DNA of 64,000 nucleotides, taken from Arcicella rigui (GTDB taxonomy: Bacteria; Bacteroidota; Bacteroidia; Cytophagales; Spirosomataceae). Made by a program: the position numbers and the translations under genes. The notes under the pieces are model-generated. The model saw only the letters and a program-made list of their open reading frames with translations, had not been told where the DNA came from and ran no database searches. Of this stretch, positions 24,496 to 34,800 are shown piece by piece (the first letter of the stretch is position 1; each line of letters starts with the position of its first letter). The stretch spans positions 124,001-188,000 of the forward strand of contig NZ_JAYFUM010000006.1 in NCBI RefSeq assembly GCF_034929435.1. The letters run 5' to 3'.

Positions 24496-26541
24496 CTACT
24501 GTTTTGTGATTTTTACTTTGAAGTCTAAAAGCTCTTTTTTGCTTTCAAAGAATTTTCTTCCGATGATGTAATTGTACTGGTGAATACTCGTCATCATAAC
24601 ATTTAATGATTCATTGTCATAATCAGGTCTTGAAAAATATACAAATACTTTTGCTAAATATTTATTCAAATGTTCTCGGATTTCATCTGTAATTACCGAC
24701 TGATACCTTTCATCGTTCAAGAGTTTATTGATTTGCTCTTTAAAAGGTTTTTCTAATTCATAAATTGTATTGATGTTTTGTTCGATAACCTCAAAAGGCG
24801 TGTTGTAATTAATAAAGGCAGTGGCATTCATCATTTTTACATAGATTTCAAATTGCTCATCGTAACTTTTATCTATTTCATCGTAAGCTTTGTATTGGTT
24901 GAGGTACTCGGTTTCCAAGCCTTTACTTTGTGCCAATTGTAAGAAATACTGAAAAATCGCTTTGTCATTTACTTCAATTTCTTTTTTCAAACGTGCCAAT
25001 TCTGTTTCTAAAACAGGAATTAATTCATCGCATTGTTTGGGAGAATACTTTACGCCATCGTAGTCAAAAGATTTTATCGTTAAATCTCCATTCTTTATCT
25101 GTGTGATGGTCTGAATATCTCTTTCTATGGCTATCGAAGTATAAACCATATCAACAGCATTATCGCTGTACAAGTCATTGAATGTTAAATCGGTGGTACT
25201 TTCAAAGGAATCTTTGTCGAAATAAAACGGATTTTTATTGTCGTAATAACAGTTGAAAATGGTATCGAAAGTATTGGCTCTGTAATTTTTGGTATAAGTT
25301 TCGATAAATTCTTCTGTCTTTTCGTCTTTTACTTCTTCGTTATAAGTAACCTGTGCAAACAGATTATCCGTTACTTTTTGTTGGACGACATCAATGTTTT
25401 TGAACAAGACAATGGCTTTGTCTGTTTTGTTTTCTTTTACACTGATATTCAATTTTTGAAGTGCCGCAACTCTATCTTCCGTATTCGGGTGCGAAGCCCA
25501 TTGATTAGTAATCACCAATTTAGTTTTGTTATAGCGATTATAATTTGAAAGATTTACTTGCGGAAGGTTATTGACATTGGGCAACTTATTTTCGCTTGCC
25601 AGAAAATTCATCACAAATTGGTGTTGCGGAAAAATATTAGAAGGCTTAACCGCTTCACTAATTTTATCACTATAATAATTAATGACTGTTTTGTAAGATT
25701 CGTCGGCTAAATCTAAACGTAAGAGCGAAGTAATCAGTGGCTCAGAACCAGCCACATTAGCAGCTACTTCGTCGGCATGAAATTCCATTTCTCTGGATAA
25801 ACTCATGTAACTGATATTCACGATGTCGTAAATCTTTCTTAAAACCCATTGGATGCCTTGAATAATTCTTAATGAAAGTCCCACAAAAAAAGCAATGTAA
25901 CTATGAACACTTGCGATACTGTTTGCTTTTGATTCAAAAGAATCATTCTCATAAAGTAAATTGTAAATAACTTGATTTACATTATACACGTAGCTCCCAA
26001 CTTTCATTGACCTTTGTGAAAAGTGTCCGAATTCGTGGGCTAAAATGGCTTCAAACTCGCTCACAGAAACGGCATTTACCAAAGCAACCCCGATTTGCAG
26101 GTTTTTCTTAATTGGTAAAAACATACTCAGAAAGCTTGAATCATAAAATACCGAAGCATTTACTTCGGCAGACAGATAAATCTTTTTCGGGAAATCGGTC
26201 TTTACTTCTCCAACAATTTTCTGGATAAAAGCAAAAAGCTGAGGCTCTTGCGTAGCCGTGATTTCGATAAGATGTGAACGGTCAACTACGTTCTTTTTGA
26301 AGATAAATTTTCCTAAGAAAAAAAGTACTAAAATGCCCATTGCAAGCAAACCTACTCCAACCAAAACGGTTAGTAGAGTCGGTTTTAACATGATAATCGC
26401 AAAACCTCCATAAGCACAAATAATGGTGAAAATGACGGCTAAAAAGATGAGGGCGAGGTAAGTAACAATAAATAGACAAATAGATAAAATTGCCTTGATA
26501 GTCATTTTCTTGAATGACTCTGAGACGGTGATGGCTTGCAT
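24496..26541 (-). CDS. Membrane-bound M48 family zinc metallopeptidase
   Basis: A 681-residue protein with two strong membrane segments near the N-terminus (about 16-75), then the peptidase core with HEFGH (His169-His173) and the downstream glutamate ligand in REMEFHADEVAA. Two further short hydrophobic stretches follow HEFGH. The long C-terminal part (about 340-681) is hydrophilic and mostly helical. M48 enzymes of the HtpX/Ste24 group act on membrane proteins. The start ATG 26541 gives MQAITVSESFKK, a common beginning in this family; an ATG at 26583 is less likely. The stop overlaps the edge of a short hairpin repeat. Confidence 0.85.
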   Translation of the reverse strand: MQAITVSESFKKMTIKAILSICLFIVTYLALIFLAVIFTIICAYGGFAIIMLKPTLLTVLVGVGLLAMGILVLFFLGKFIFKKNVVDRSHLIEITATQEPQLFAFIQKIVGEVKTDFPKKIYLSAEVNASVFYDSSFLSMFLPIKKNLQIGVALVNAVSVSEFEAILAHEFGHFSQRSMKVGSYVYNVNQVIYNLLYENDSFESKANSIASVHSYIAFFVGLSLRIIQGIQWVLRKIYDIVNISYMSLSREMEFHADEVAANVAGSEPLITSLLRLDLADESYKTVINYYSDKISEAVKPSNIFPQHQFVMNFLASENKLPNVNNLPQVNLSNYNRYNKTKLVITNQWASHPNTEDRVAALQKLNISVKENKTDKAIVLFKNIDVVQQKVTDNLFAQVTYNEEVKDEKTEEFIETYTKNYRANTFDTIFNCYYDNKNPFYFDKDSFESTTDLTFNDLYSDNAVDMVYTSIAIERDIQTITQIKNGDLTIKSFDYDGVKYSPKQCDELIPVLETELARLKKEIEVNDKAIFQYFLQLAQSKGLETEYLNQYKAYDEIDKSYDEQFEIYVKMMNATAFINYNTPFEVIEQNINTIYELEKPFKEQINKLLNDERYQSVITDEIREHLNKYLAKVFVYFSRPDYDNESLNVMMTSIHQYNYIIGRKFFESKKELLDFKVKITKQ

Positions 26542-26610
26542 AGAGTATTGGAGGAAATGTATAAGTAGATTTATTAAATTCAAGGTAAGCTTTGTGATAT
26601 TAACTATTTT

Positions 26611-26626
26611 ACGAGTTGGAAACTCG
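26611..26626. repeat. ACGAGTT hairpin behind the haem-binding protein gene
   Basis: ACGAGTT-GG-AAACTCGT, the same sequence as at 24479-24494 and in the same position relative to a minus-strand stop codon. A possible terminator or small repeat. Confidence 0.5.
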
Positions 26627-26635
26627 TTTTACTGC

Positions 26636-27139
26636 TCATTCAGGTTTTTTTCTTCTTTTCAAAACCAAACTATCCGCAGAATAATTAGCTTTCAAAGTAT
26701 CCATTTGTGCCTTCGCCCAGTCGATTAAAACTTTCTTTTGTGTTTCGGTCAAATTAGCTTCTTTGTGCAAACCGAAGAAAGTATAAGAAGCTAAGGGCAT
26801 TTCTCCTTCTTTCACCATTTCGATTGTCTCTTCTAATTTATGATTTTGAACAGCAATGGGCAATTTCGTAAAAGTAGAAAGGTTTAATTCGTCTTTTCCT
26901 TCTTCCACATGATGTGCTAACCAAGAAGCCACTGGCTGAACATTGGCATACCAAGGATATTCAGTTTTATTACTGTGGCAGTCGTTACAAGCTACTTTTA
27001 GGATGCCGTTTACTTCATCCGTTACCGCATACTTGGTTGAAATACTGTAAGTTTGGTCGTCTGAAAGATTTCTTTCTGGACGGATAAATTGGATAGCCAC
27101 TAAAAAAATAACTAAACCAACTAAAATTTTATTTTTCAT
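26636..27139 (-). CDS. Haem-binding domain protein (cytochrome-like, one CxxCH)
   Basis: A 167-residue protein anchored or exported by an N-terminal hydrophobic segment (KILVGLVIFLVAIQFI). It carries one CNDCH haem-attachment motif (Cys51, Cys54, His55), followed by SNKTEYPWYANVQP and a Met candidate in GEMPLASYT. This order is that of the Haem_bd family found widely in Bacteroidota. It probably faces the periplasm. The partner is unknown. It precedes the M48 gene on the same strand with a gap of about 90 bases. Confidence 0.82.
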   Translation of the reverse strand: MKNKILVGLVIFLVAIQFIRPERNLSDDQTYSISTKYAVTDEVNGILKVACNDCHSNKTEYPWYANVQPVASWLAHHVEEGKDELNLSTFTKLPIAVQNHKLEETIEMVKEGEMPLASYTFFGLHKEANLTETQKKVLIDWAKAQMDTLKANYSADSLVLKRRKKPE

Positions 27140-27435
27140 GTATTTACAAATTATGGTTCAATAATATGACTTTTGTAATATTAGTAAATTTTTAAGATAT
27201 TTTTGAATATTTTTGCTGAGAAAATATCTTTGATAATCACATTTACATACTCAAATTCCTGCAAAGTATCTTCCAATTATACAAAATAACTACTATTAGG
27301 GGTTGTTCATATTAATTTTTTGTTGTAATTTATTTTCGCAAATTCACCAAAATGGCAATCAAGTTTTGAATGCACATTTTGTATTCTTTTACCTATCGTT
27401 AAAAAGTATTACCACTTTATGAAAAAATTAACCTG

Positions 27436-30400
27436 ATGTCTTCTCAATATTACTTGAAGAGTGATTTAGCTCTTATTTTAAAAAATGATGACCGTATTTT
27501 TGATTTTATTCAAAAATATGCCTTGGATGGCTTGTGGTTTTGGAATGTCAATGATAGGCAAGTAGATTGGATTAACCCTAAACTCATTAAAGTGCTTGAT
27601 TATCAAGACAAAGAAGATACTCAAGCTTTGAACCTACAAATTGCTCGTATTTGTAGTGATGCCACACTTGCTTCGATTAATTATTCCAACAACCAAGAAA
27701 GTATTTGCTCGCTTCCATTTGATTATTATCATGCGAATGGATTATGTACTGCTATGAATTGTACTTTACTGAATATTTACGATTCGGATAATAAGCACAT
27801 TGGCATTTTAGGAGCGAATTCGATAGTACAAACTGAAGTAAATACAGATTTAGAAGTTTTAGTTGCCAATATGACGAGCTTAATTATTTCTTTGGATAAT
27901 CAAGGAAATATTACTTATGTTTCGCCAAATGTAAAACACTTCTGCGAGCTTACGCCATCGGAAGTATTGGGAAAATCATTTTATAATTTTATTTATCAAG
28001 AAAGCATACTTATCGAGCAAATATATCATTCAGTATTCAATCAATTACCGATTCAAAATTTTGAAATTAAATTACTGAAATGTAATAACAATTATTTCTG
28101 GGCAAACATTAATTCAAGTATTAATCCCATCAACCAAGAAACGATATTAGTAATTTCTGATATTACCGAAAGAGTAAATCAACAAGATAGAATTATTAAA
28201 CAAAATAAATTTATCCTCGATTATGAAAGGTTAGCCAAAGTTGGCGGTTGGGAGATAAATTTGAGTACTTCATCTGTTTATTGGTCACAAAGAACCAAAG
28301 AAATCCATGAAGTCTCAATAGATTATGAACCAAATCTAACCACAGGTATTAATTATTATAAAGAAGGAAAATCCAGAGAAATCATTAATCATGTAGTTGA
28401 AAGAGCTATCCAATATGGAGAAGATTTCGATGTTGAACTGCAAATCATTACAGCAAAAGGGCGAGAAATTTGGGTAAGGGCACTCGGGAAAGCAGATTTT
28501 TCAGATCCTGAGAATAAAAGGATTTACGGTGTTTTCCAAGACATTGACAAAATCAAGAAAATTGCTTTGGAAAACATCAAAGTAAATGCTTTGTTGAAAA
28601 ATCTTTCTTTACAAGTGTCAGGGGTTCTGCACATAACAAAAACTCATTACAACGGAGAAAGAAGCATACTGTATGTTTCAAAAAACTTTTTGAAGATTGA
28701 TGGTTTTGAAGACCTAAGCCCAAGTGATAAATTTATCACCTTTGCAAAATGTATTCATCCTGACGATCATTTACAAGTAAGAGACAAAACAAATCAAGCC
28801 ATTGAAAAATTTACTGAATTAGACTATACCTTCAGGCTTCGCCTTCCCAATGGTGAAGCAAAATGGGTACAATCAACAGCAAGCCCAGAACGAACCGAAG
28901 ATGGGATTATTTGGTATGGCTACATGAAAGACATAAGTAAAGCCAAACATATTGAACTCGAATTATTAAAAACTAAAAAACTTTTACAAGAAACTAATCA
29001 AATAGCCAAAATTGGTGGTTGGGAAAGGAATCTGAGTACAGACGAAGCCAATTGGTCTGACTATACCAAAACGCTATTTGGTATCAACAAACGCTTTCAG
29101 CCGACCCTTGAAAATCTGGTCTATTTCTTTAAAGAAGGAGAGCATCGCAATGCTATATCGCACGCATTGAAACGCTGTGTGATGAAAGGACAGTCTTTCA
29201 ACATAGAAGCAGAGATGACTAATGCAGATGGAGAGGAGACTTGGGTACGATTAATCGGAAATGCTGATTTCAACGACCCAAACAACAAAAGAATTTATGG
29301 TTCTATTCAAGATATTACGCTCATTAAAATGATAGAATTATCACGGGATAAAGCAAATCTTATGCTCAACAGGCTAAGTATGCAGCTTCCGGGAGTATTG
29401 TATCAATTTGAAATTTGTGATAATGGACAAACCAATATTCTTTATTTTTCAAGTAACTTTTTTAGAATTGAAGGATTTGAAAACCTAAGTGCCAGAGAAA
29501 AAAGTGAAGAGTTTTTACGGATAGTTCATCCAGACGATTTAGGTTTGGTAAGTAAAAACATGGTTAAAGCTGCCAAGCAATTGACTTCATTTGAATATGA
29601 ATATAGAATCCGTTTAAACAAAGGAGAAGAACGCTGGATGCACTCAATGGCAAACCCAGAACGAACGCCAAGTAGTGTGATTTTTCATGGTTATTTATAC
29701 GATGTTACCGATAGAAAGCAAATAGAGCAAGAACTTAAACTAACCAAAGAGTTTTTGCAAGAAACCAGTCGAATTGCTAAAGTTGGAGGTTGGGAATTAG
29801 ACATAAATACCCAAAAATCTATCCGTTCTGAAGTTATTAGAGACATTCTTGAGTTACCCGAAAATACTGATGAAAGTTATACAATTGCTCCATATATAAA
29901 AGAAGGTAAAAATAGAGACCTCAGTATTCGTGTTTCTGAAGAATGCGTAAAGACAGGAAAATCATTCGATATTCAGCTCGAGGCAATTACAGCAAAAGGA
30001 AAACCTATTTGGGTTCGAGCGATGGGAAATGCAGATTTTAGTAACCCTTTGAAGAAAAGAGTTTCCGGAATTTTTCAAGATATTACCGAACTTAAAACCT
30101 TAGAGATTGAAAGAGAAAAAGCAGGCTTTTTATTGAATAAACTGTCTGAACAAATTCCAGGTGTACTTTTTCAACACAATATTTCACCTGATGGAAAATT
30201 AACTATTACTTATTTTTCCAAAAAATTTGCTCTGCTGATGGGTGGTGGCTTTCAAGAGCAAGATTCACTTTATGATTCTGCCCTGACAATGTCACGGGTT
30301 CACCCAGACGATATAATCCATTTAGCTCCATTACTCTCAACTCAGTTTGAAAAAACTGAAAATAAAGTTTTGTATTTCCGAGTAATCACTCCACAAAGCG

Positions 30401-31617
30401 GCATAAGGTGGATTAGGTCCGAAACAAGCAATGATTACAGAAATGGTAATATTGAATGGTACTCATATTTGACTGATGCCACGAATGAAAAGAATTTAAC
30501 CCTTGAAATTCAACGAATTCAAAAGTTGTTAGAAGATTCAAGTAGAGTAGCACGCTTAGGTGGTTGGTCGATGGAAATTAAAGATTCTTCTATTCAATGG
30601 TCTAATATCATCAAAGAAATTGTTGGCGTACCTCATCACTACGACCCTAAACTTGAAGTAGCCGTTACTTTTTACAAAGAAGGTTATAGCAGAGATTTAG
30701 TTACGAAATCGTTCAGAGAGTGTATCAGTAATGGAACGCCTTTTGAAATAGAAGTACAAATCACCAATACAAACGGAGAAGATATTTGGGTGAGAGTGGT
30801 AGGAAACGCTGAAAAACAAGATGATAAAATTGTTAGGATTTTTGGTATTTTTCAAGAAATAAATCATCTAAAATTAGCTCAGTTTAATAAAGACAAGCTG
30901 ATTGCTACGGAAGTACTTTTGGCAAAAGAAAAGGAACTGAATTTAATAAAATCAAGGTATCTCGCTCTGACTTCGCATGAATTTAGAACACCTCTTGCTG
31001 CCATTTTGGGAAGTACAGAATTAATCGAAATGGTGATAGATTCATCAAACGAAAATGTACTGTCAAGCAAAATTCTCAAACATTCAGAACAAATAAAAAG
31101 TCAGGTAGAAAGACTTTCAAATATTATCAAAGATGTTTTATCATTAGAAGAATTTGGTAATGAAAAGTACATTAAAAATGTTGGTACTATCTCAGTTTGT
31201 GCTTCATTATTGAACTTAGTCAATAGTAGTCCTTACAAAGACAAACTTCAATTCAATCTACCTGAACAAGATAAAGCCATTCTATTTGACCAAAGTTGCC
31301 TTAATCACATCATTAATAATTTAATAAATAATGCCTTTAAGTATTCTCGACACCAAGCAAAAAATCCAGAATTAAGTCTTGTATTTGAAGAAAAGCAATG
31401 TAAAATAATGGTGAAAGACTATGGTATCGGTATTCCAGAAAATGAGCAGAAGCATATTTTTGATACATTCTTTAGAGCAAGTAATACCATCAAAACAGAA
31501 GGTACAGGTTTTGGTTTGAGTGTAGCCAAAGAATTAGCCGAAAGATTAGGAGCAAGTATCAGCTTCAAAAGCAAAGAAGGGGTTGGAAGTACTTTCACTT
31601 TGAGTATTCCACTTTAA
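27436..31617 (+). CDS. Cytoplasmic multi-PAS sensor histidine kinase (1393 residues)
   Basis: No signal peptide or membrane segment is visible. An N-terminal PAS-like region (FIQKYALDGLWFWN) and a canonical PAS (VLVANMTSLIISLDNQGNIT) are followed by alternating PAS_3-type modules. Type A begins AKVGGWE and holds a KEG element and IWVRALGKADF. Type B begins LSLQVSGVL and holds FEDLSP, IHPDD and WYGYMKD. The order is A-B-A-B-A-B-A. The HisKA domain has His1181 in SHEFRTPLAA, and the ATPase domain has NNLINNAFKYS, DYGIGIPE and GTGFGLSVAKELAE. There is no receiver domain. A close paralogue follows at 31871. The signal and the response regulator are unknown. A terminator lies at 31643. Confidence 0.9.
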   Translation: MSSQYYLKSDLALILKNDDRIFDFIQKYALDGLWFWNVNDRQVDWINPKLIKVLDYQDKEDTQALNLQIARICSDATLASINYSNNQESICSLPFDYYHANGLCTAMNCTLLNIYDSDNKHIGILGANSIVQTEVNTDLEVLVANMTSLIISLDNQGNITYVSPNVKHFCELTPSEVLGKSFYNFIYQESILIEQIYHSVFNQLPIQNFEIKLLKCNNNYFWANINSSINPINQETILVISDITERVNQQDRIIKQNKFILDYERLAKVGGWEINLSTSSVYWSQRTKEIHEVSIDYEPNLTTGINYYKEGKSREIINHVVERAIQYGEDFDVELQIITAKGREIWVRALGKADFSDPENKRIYGVFQDIDKIKKIALENIKVNALLKNLSLQVSGVLHITKTHYNGERSILYVSKNFLKIDGFEDLSPSDKFITFAKCIHPDDHLQVRDKTNQAIEKFTELDYTFRLRLPNGEAKWVQSTASPERTEDGIIWYGYMKDISKAKHIELELLKTKKLLQETNQIAKIGGWERNLSTDEANWSDYTKTLFGINKRFQPTLENLVYFFKEGEHRNAISHALKRCVMKGQSFNIEAEMTNADGEETWVRLIGNADFNDPNNKRIYGSIQDITLIKMIELSRDKANLMLNRLSMQLPGVLYQFEICDNGQTNILYFSSNFFRIEGFENLSAREKSEEFLRIVHPDDLGLVSKNMVKAAKQLTSFEYEYRIRLNKGEERWMHSMANPERTPSSVIFHGYLYDVTDRKQIEQELKLTKEFLQETSRIAKVGGWELDINTQKSIRSEVIRDILELPENTDESYTIAPYIKEGKNRDLSIRVSEECVKTGKSFDIQLEAITAKGKPIWVRAMGNADFSNPLKKRVSGIFQDITELKTLEIEREKAGFLLNKLSEQIPGVLFQHNISPDGKLTITYFSKKFALLMGGGFQEQDSLYDSALTMSRVHPDDIIHLAPLLSTQFEKTENKVLYFRVITPQSGIRWIRSETSNDYRNGNIEWYSYLTDATNEKNLTLEIQRIQKLLEDSSRVARLGGWSMEIKDSSIQWSNIIKEIVGVPHHYDPKLEVAVTFYKEGYSRDLVTKSFRECISNGTPFEIEVQITNTNGEDIWVRVVGNAEKQDDKIVRIFGIFQEINHLKLAQFNKDKLIATEVLLAKEKELNLIKSRYLALTSHEFRTPLAAILGSTELIEMVIDSSNENVLSSKILKHSEQIKSQVERLSNIIKDVLSLEEFGNEKYIKNVGTISVCASLLNLVNSSPYKDKLQFNLPEQDKAILFDQSCLNHIINNLINNAFKYSRHQAKNPELSLVFEEKQCKIMVKDYGIGIPENEQKHIFDTFFRASNTIKTEGTGFGLSVAKELAERLGASISFKSKEGVGSTFTLSIPL

Positions 31618-31642
31618 GACTGATGAACAATTCATAGCACTC

Positions 31643-31680
31643 AAGCTCATTTTCTCGTGGAAATGAGCTTTTTTCATTTT
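31643..31680 (+). terminator. Rho-independent terminator after the first PAS kinase
   Basis: AAGCTCATTT (31643-31652) pairs with AAATGAGCTT (31661-31670), followed by TTTTTCATTTT. Confidence 0.88.
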
Positions 31681-31720
31681 TAGGAAATAATACTCACAAG
31701 CTTATATTTATTTTTCACTA

Positions 31721-31744
31721 AAAACCCCTAATATTAGGGGTTTT
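31721..31744. promoter_or_regulatory. Perfect 24-bp palindrome upstream of the second PAS kinase
   Basis: AAAACCCCTAATATTAGGGG followed by TTTT is fully self-complementary with no loop, as expected for a dimeric DNA-binding site. Its right half ATTAGGGGTT also occurs at 27295-27304, at nearly the same distance (about 130 bases) upstream of the first kinase. A short terminator is the alternative. Confidence 0.5.
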
Positions 31745-31870
31745 ATGACCTGTATAATCTTATTAGATTGCTTTTACATTTTTTAGTTTTTTTACAAGTC
31801 TTGACGAATGTCATTTTTTCTAAATTAAAATAATAGAAATATTTATTTTGAAATACTAACCACAGCAACC

Positions 31871-34800
31871 ATGTACCAGAAAAATACTTTGGCTATTCTT
31901 ATAAAAAAAGATGAGCGTATTATTGATTTTATTCAAGAATATGCCTTTGATGGTTTGTGGTTTTGGAGTACTTCTGAAAAAACTGATTGTTGGATTAATC
32001 CAAAATTGAGGGATACTTTAGGCTATCAAAATGAAGCCGAAGTTCCTGCCTTTCATCAAATATTCTCGACAAACATTAAGGAGCTTTTTACAGATGAGTC
32101 ATTTTCTTGTAAAGATATCTTGCTTGAAAAATCAATAGAGTATTTTCACAAGGATGGTACGAAACTTTTGATGACTTGCAAGCTACTTTACTTGTATGAA
32201 GAAGAAAATCTTTATGGTATTTTGGGTGCTAATACTTTAGCAAAAAAGTATAAAAACTGTGCATCAAATCATCAAATAACTTTTGATGGCATCCAAAAAA
32301 GTAAGCTGATTTATATCGTAAAAACTGATATTCACGGAAACTACACTTATGCAAACGATTATTTTTATGAAGTATTCGGCTTTGATGAAAAAACTATTAT
32401 TGGTTCAAACGCTCTTTTGTCCATCATAGAAGAAGACCACTCGCTTTGTAACGAGGCCGTCATGCAGTGTTTTATCAATCCAACTGTTCCCTACAAAGTA
32501 ATTCTACGAAAAGAAAATAAATGGCATGAAATCGTTACAAGTCAATGGGAGTTTTCAAGCTTGTTGGATGAAAATGGTAACGTTTGTGAAATCTTATGTC
32601 AGGGCTACAACGTTTCTGAGAAAGTAAAAACGGAAAGTGATTTATCGGTTATTTTAGCTAATATGACAGACTTATTAATTTCTGTTAATAATAGAGGCTT
32701 TATTACTTATGTTTCACCCAATGTTAAAAACCTTTATGGCTACGAACCTTTGGATTTTGTAGGCAAATTCTATTTAGATTTTGTTCACCCTGATGACATC
32801 CATACAGCCAAACAAGCCATTGAAAAAAGCTTTAGTACCAATGTATTCTTCAAAAATCTTGAAATTCGTTTGGAAGCACACAAAAATCAATGGTATTGGG
32901 CCAATATTAATGCAAGTTTTAATCCAACGAATAAAGAAACTATTTTAGTTATCACAGATATTTCTGATAAAGTAGAATCGCATATTCTGTTAAAACGTAC
33001 CAAATTATTTTTACAGGCAACCAATGCCGTTGCAAAAATTGGTGGATGGGAACGAAACCTGACGACTGGCGAAGGTTTTATGTCTGAATTCACAAGAGAA
33101 ATATTGGGTATTGATGGGAATACTCATCCTTCAATTGAGGAAATTCTTCTTTGTATCAAAGAGGGCGAAAGTAGGAACAAACTTGCGAACGCACTTCAAG
33201 AAGCTAAAAATGCTGGAAAACCATTCGATTTACAATTAGAATTGATTAAATCGGATGGACAAACTTCTTGGGTGCGTTGCATAGGAAAAATCGCTCCAAA
33301 CGAATCAAATGATGTTATCATGTATGGTTCACTTCAAGATATTGATGAGATTAAAAGAATTGAAATCGAAAGAGATAATTCAATACTCTTACTCAAAAAA
33401 CTGACTGAATCATTCCCTGATGTATTATTTCAGGCTGAATCATCTGAAAATGAAGGGCCTTCGATGCTAATATTCTCAAGAAACTTTTTGCAGGTAGAAG
33501 GTTTTGATGATTTGTCACCTAAAGAAAAAGGAGATGTTTTTATTCAACATTTTTATCCCGAAGACCTTGCTATTCTCAGAGAAAATTTGACAAAATCGGT
33601 AAATAGTTTAGCGGTATTTGACGTTGAAGTGAGATTGAATATTGCTACTGGCGAAACCCGCTGGATTCATTTGGTAGCTACTCCAGAAATTATTGGGCAG
33701 ACCTATTTATGGCATGGTTACTTTAAAGATATTACCGAAAGAAAAGCTTTTAAAGATGAATTAATTGGAACTAAAAAGCTATTACTTGAAACTAATCGTG
33801 TGGCTAAAGTAGGTGGATGGGAAAGAGACCTAAATACTGGTAAAAGTACTTGGACAACTGTTTCTAAAGAAATTTTTGAATTAGACCATCAGCCTACTCC
33901 CGAAGAGGCTTCAAAGTTCTACAAAGAACCTTACAAGTCTATTCTTCTTGAAGAAATGAATAAGTGTATCAGTACTGGTGAACCTTATGACCTCGAACTT
34001 GAAATTGTAACTGCCAAAGGAAAAGAAATTTGGGTAAGAGTAATCGGAAAAGCAGATTTTAGTAATCCGCTCAAAAAACGAGTGTATGGTACGGTTCAAG
34101 ACATTGATAAATTAAAAAAATCTGTGATTGAAAAGGAAAAAGCCAACCTTTTACTAAAAAATCTTGCCAAACAAGTACCCGGTGGACTTTGTCAGTATTT
34201 ACTGTTCAATGATGGCACTTTTATTCTTCCTTATGTTTCGCAAGGATTTTTGAATCTCTTTGGACTTACTTCGCAAACAATTTCCGACAAACCGAATACT
34301 GTTTTCGAGTGTATTCATCCAGAAGATATCAAAAGAGTGCGTCAACAATTCCTTGATTCATATCATGATTTAACTATATGGCAAAGTAGTTTCAGAATTA
34401 TTCTCCCTACTGGCAACGAACGTTGGGTAAGTGTAGAGTCAAGTCCTGAACGACTTGAAAATAGCGTAATTTGGCATGGATATTTTAGCGATATTACGGA
34501 AGCCAAGCACGTAGAATTACAATTACAGCAAACCAAAAATATTTTAGAAGAAACCAGCAGAGTAGCCAGAGTAGGCGGCTGGACGATTGACGCAAGTACT
34601 CGTGTTATTCATTGGTCGAATGTAATCAAAGAGATTATTGAAGTTCCTTATGATTTTGAACCAACCTTAGAAATTGGCTTAGGTTTCTACAAAGAAGGCG
34701 AAAGCCGTACTTTAATCCAAAATTCTGTTCGCAATTGTATTGCTTTCGGAACGCCTTTTGAAATTGACGTACAAGTAGTAAGCACAAGAGGGGATGAAAT

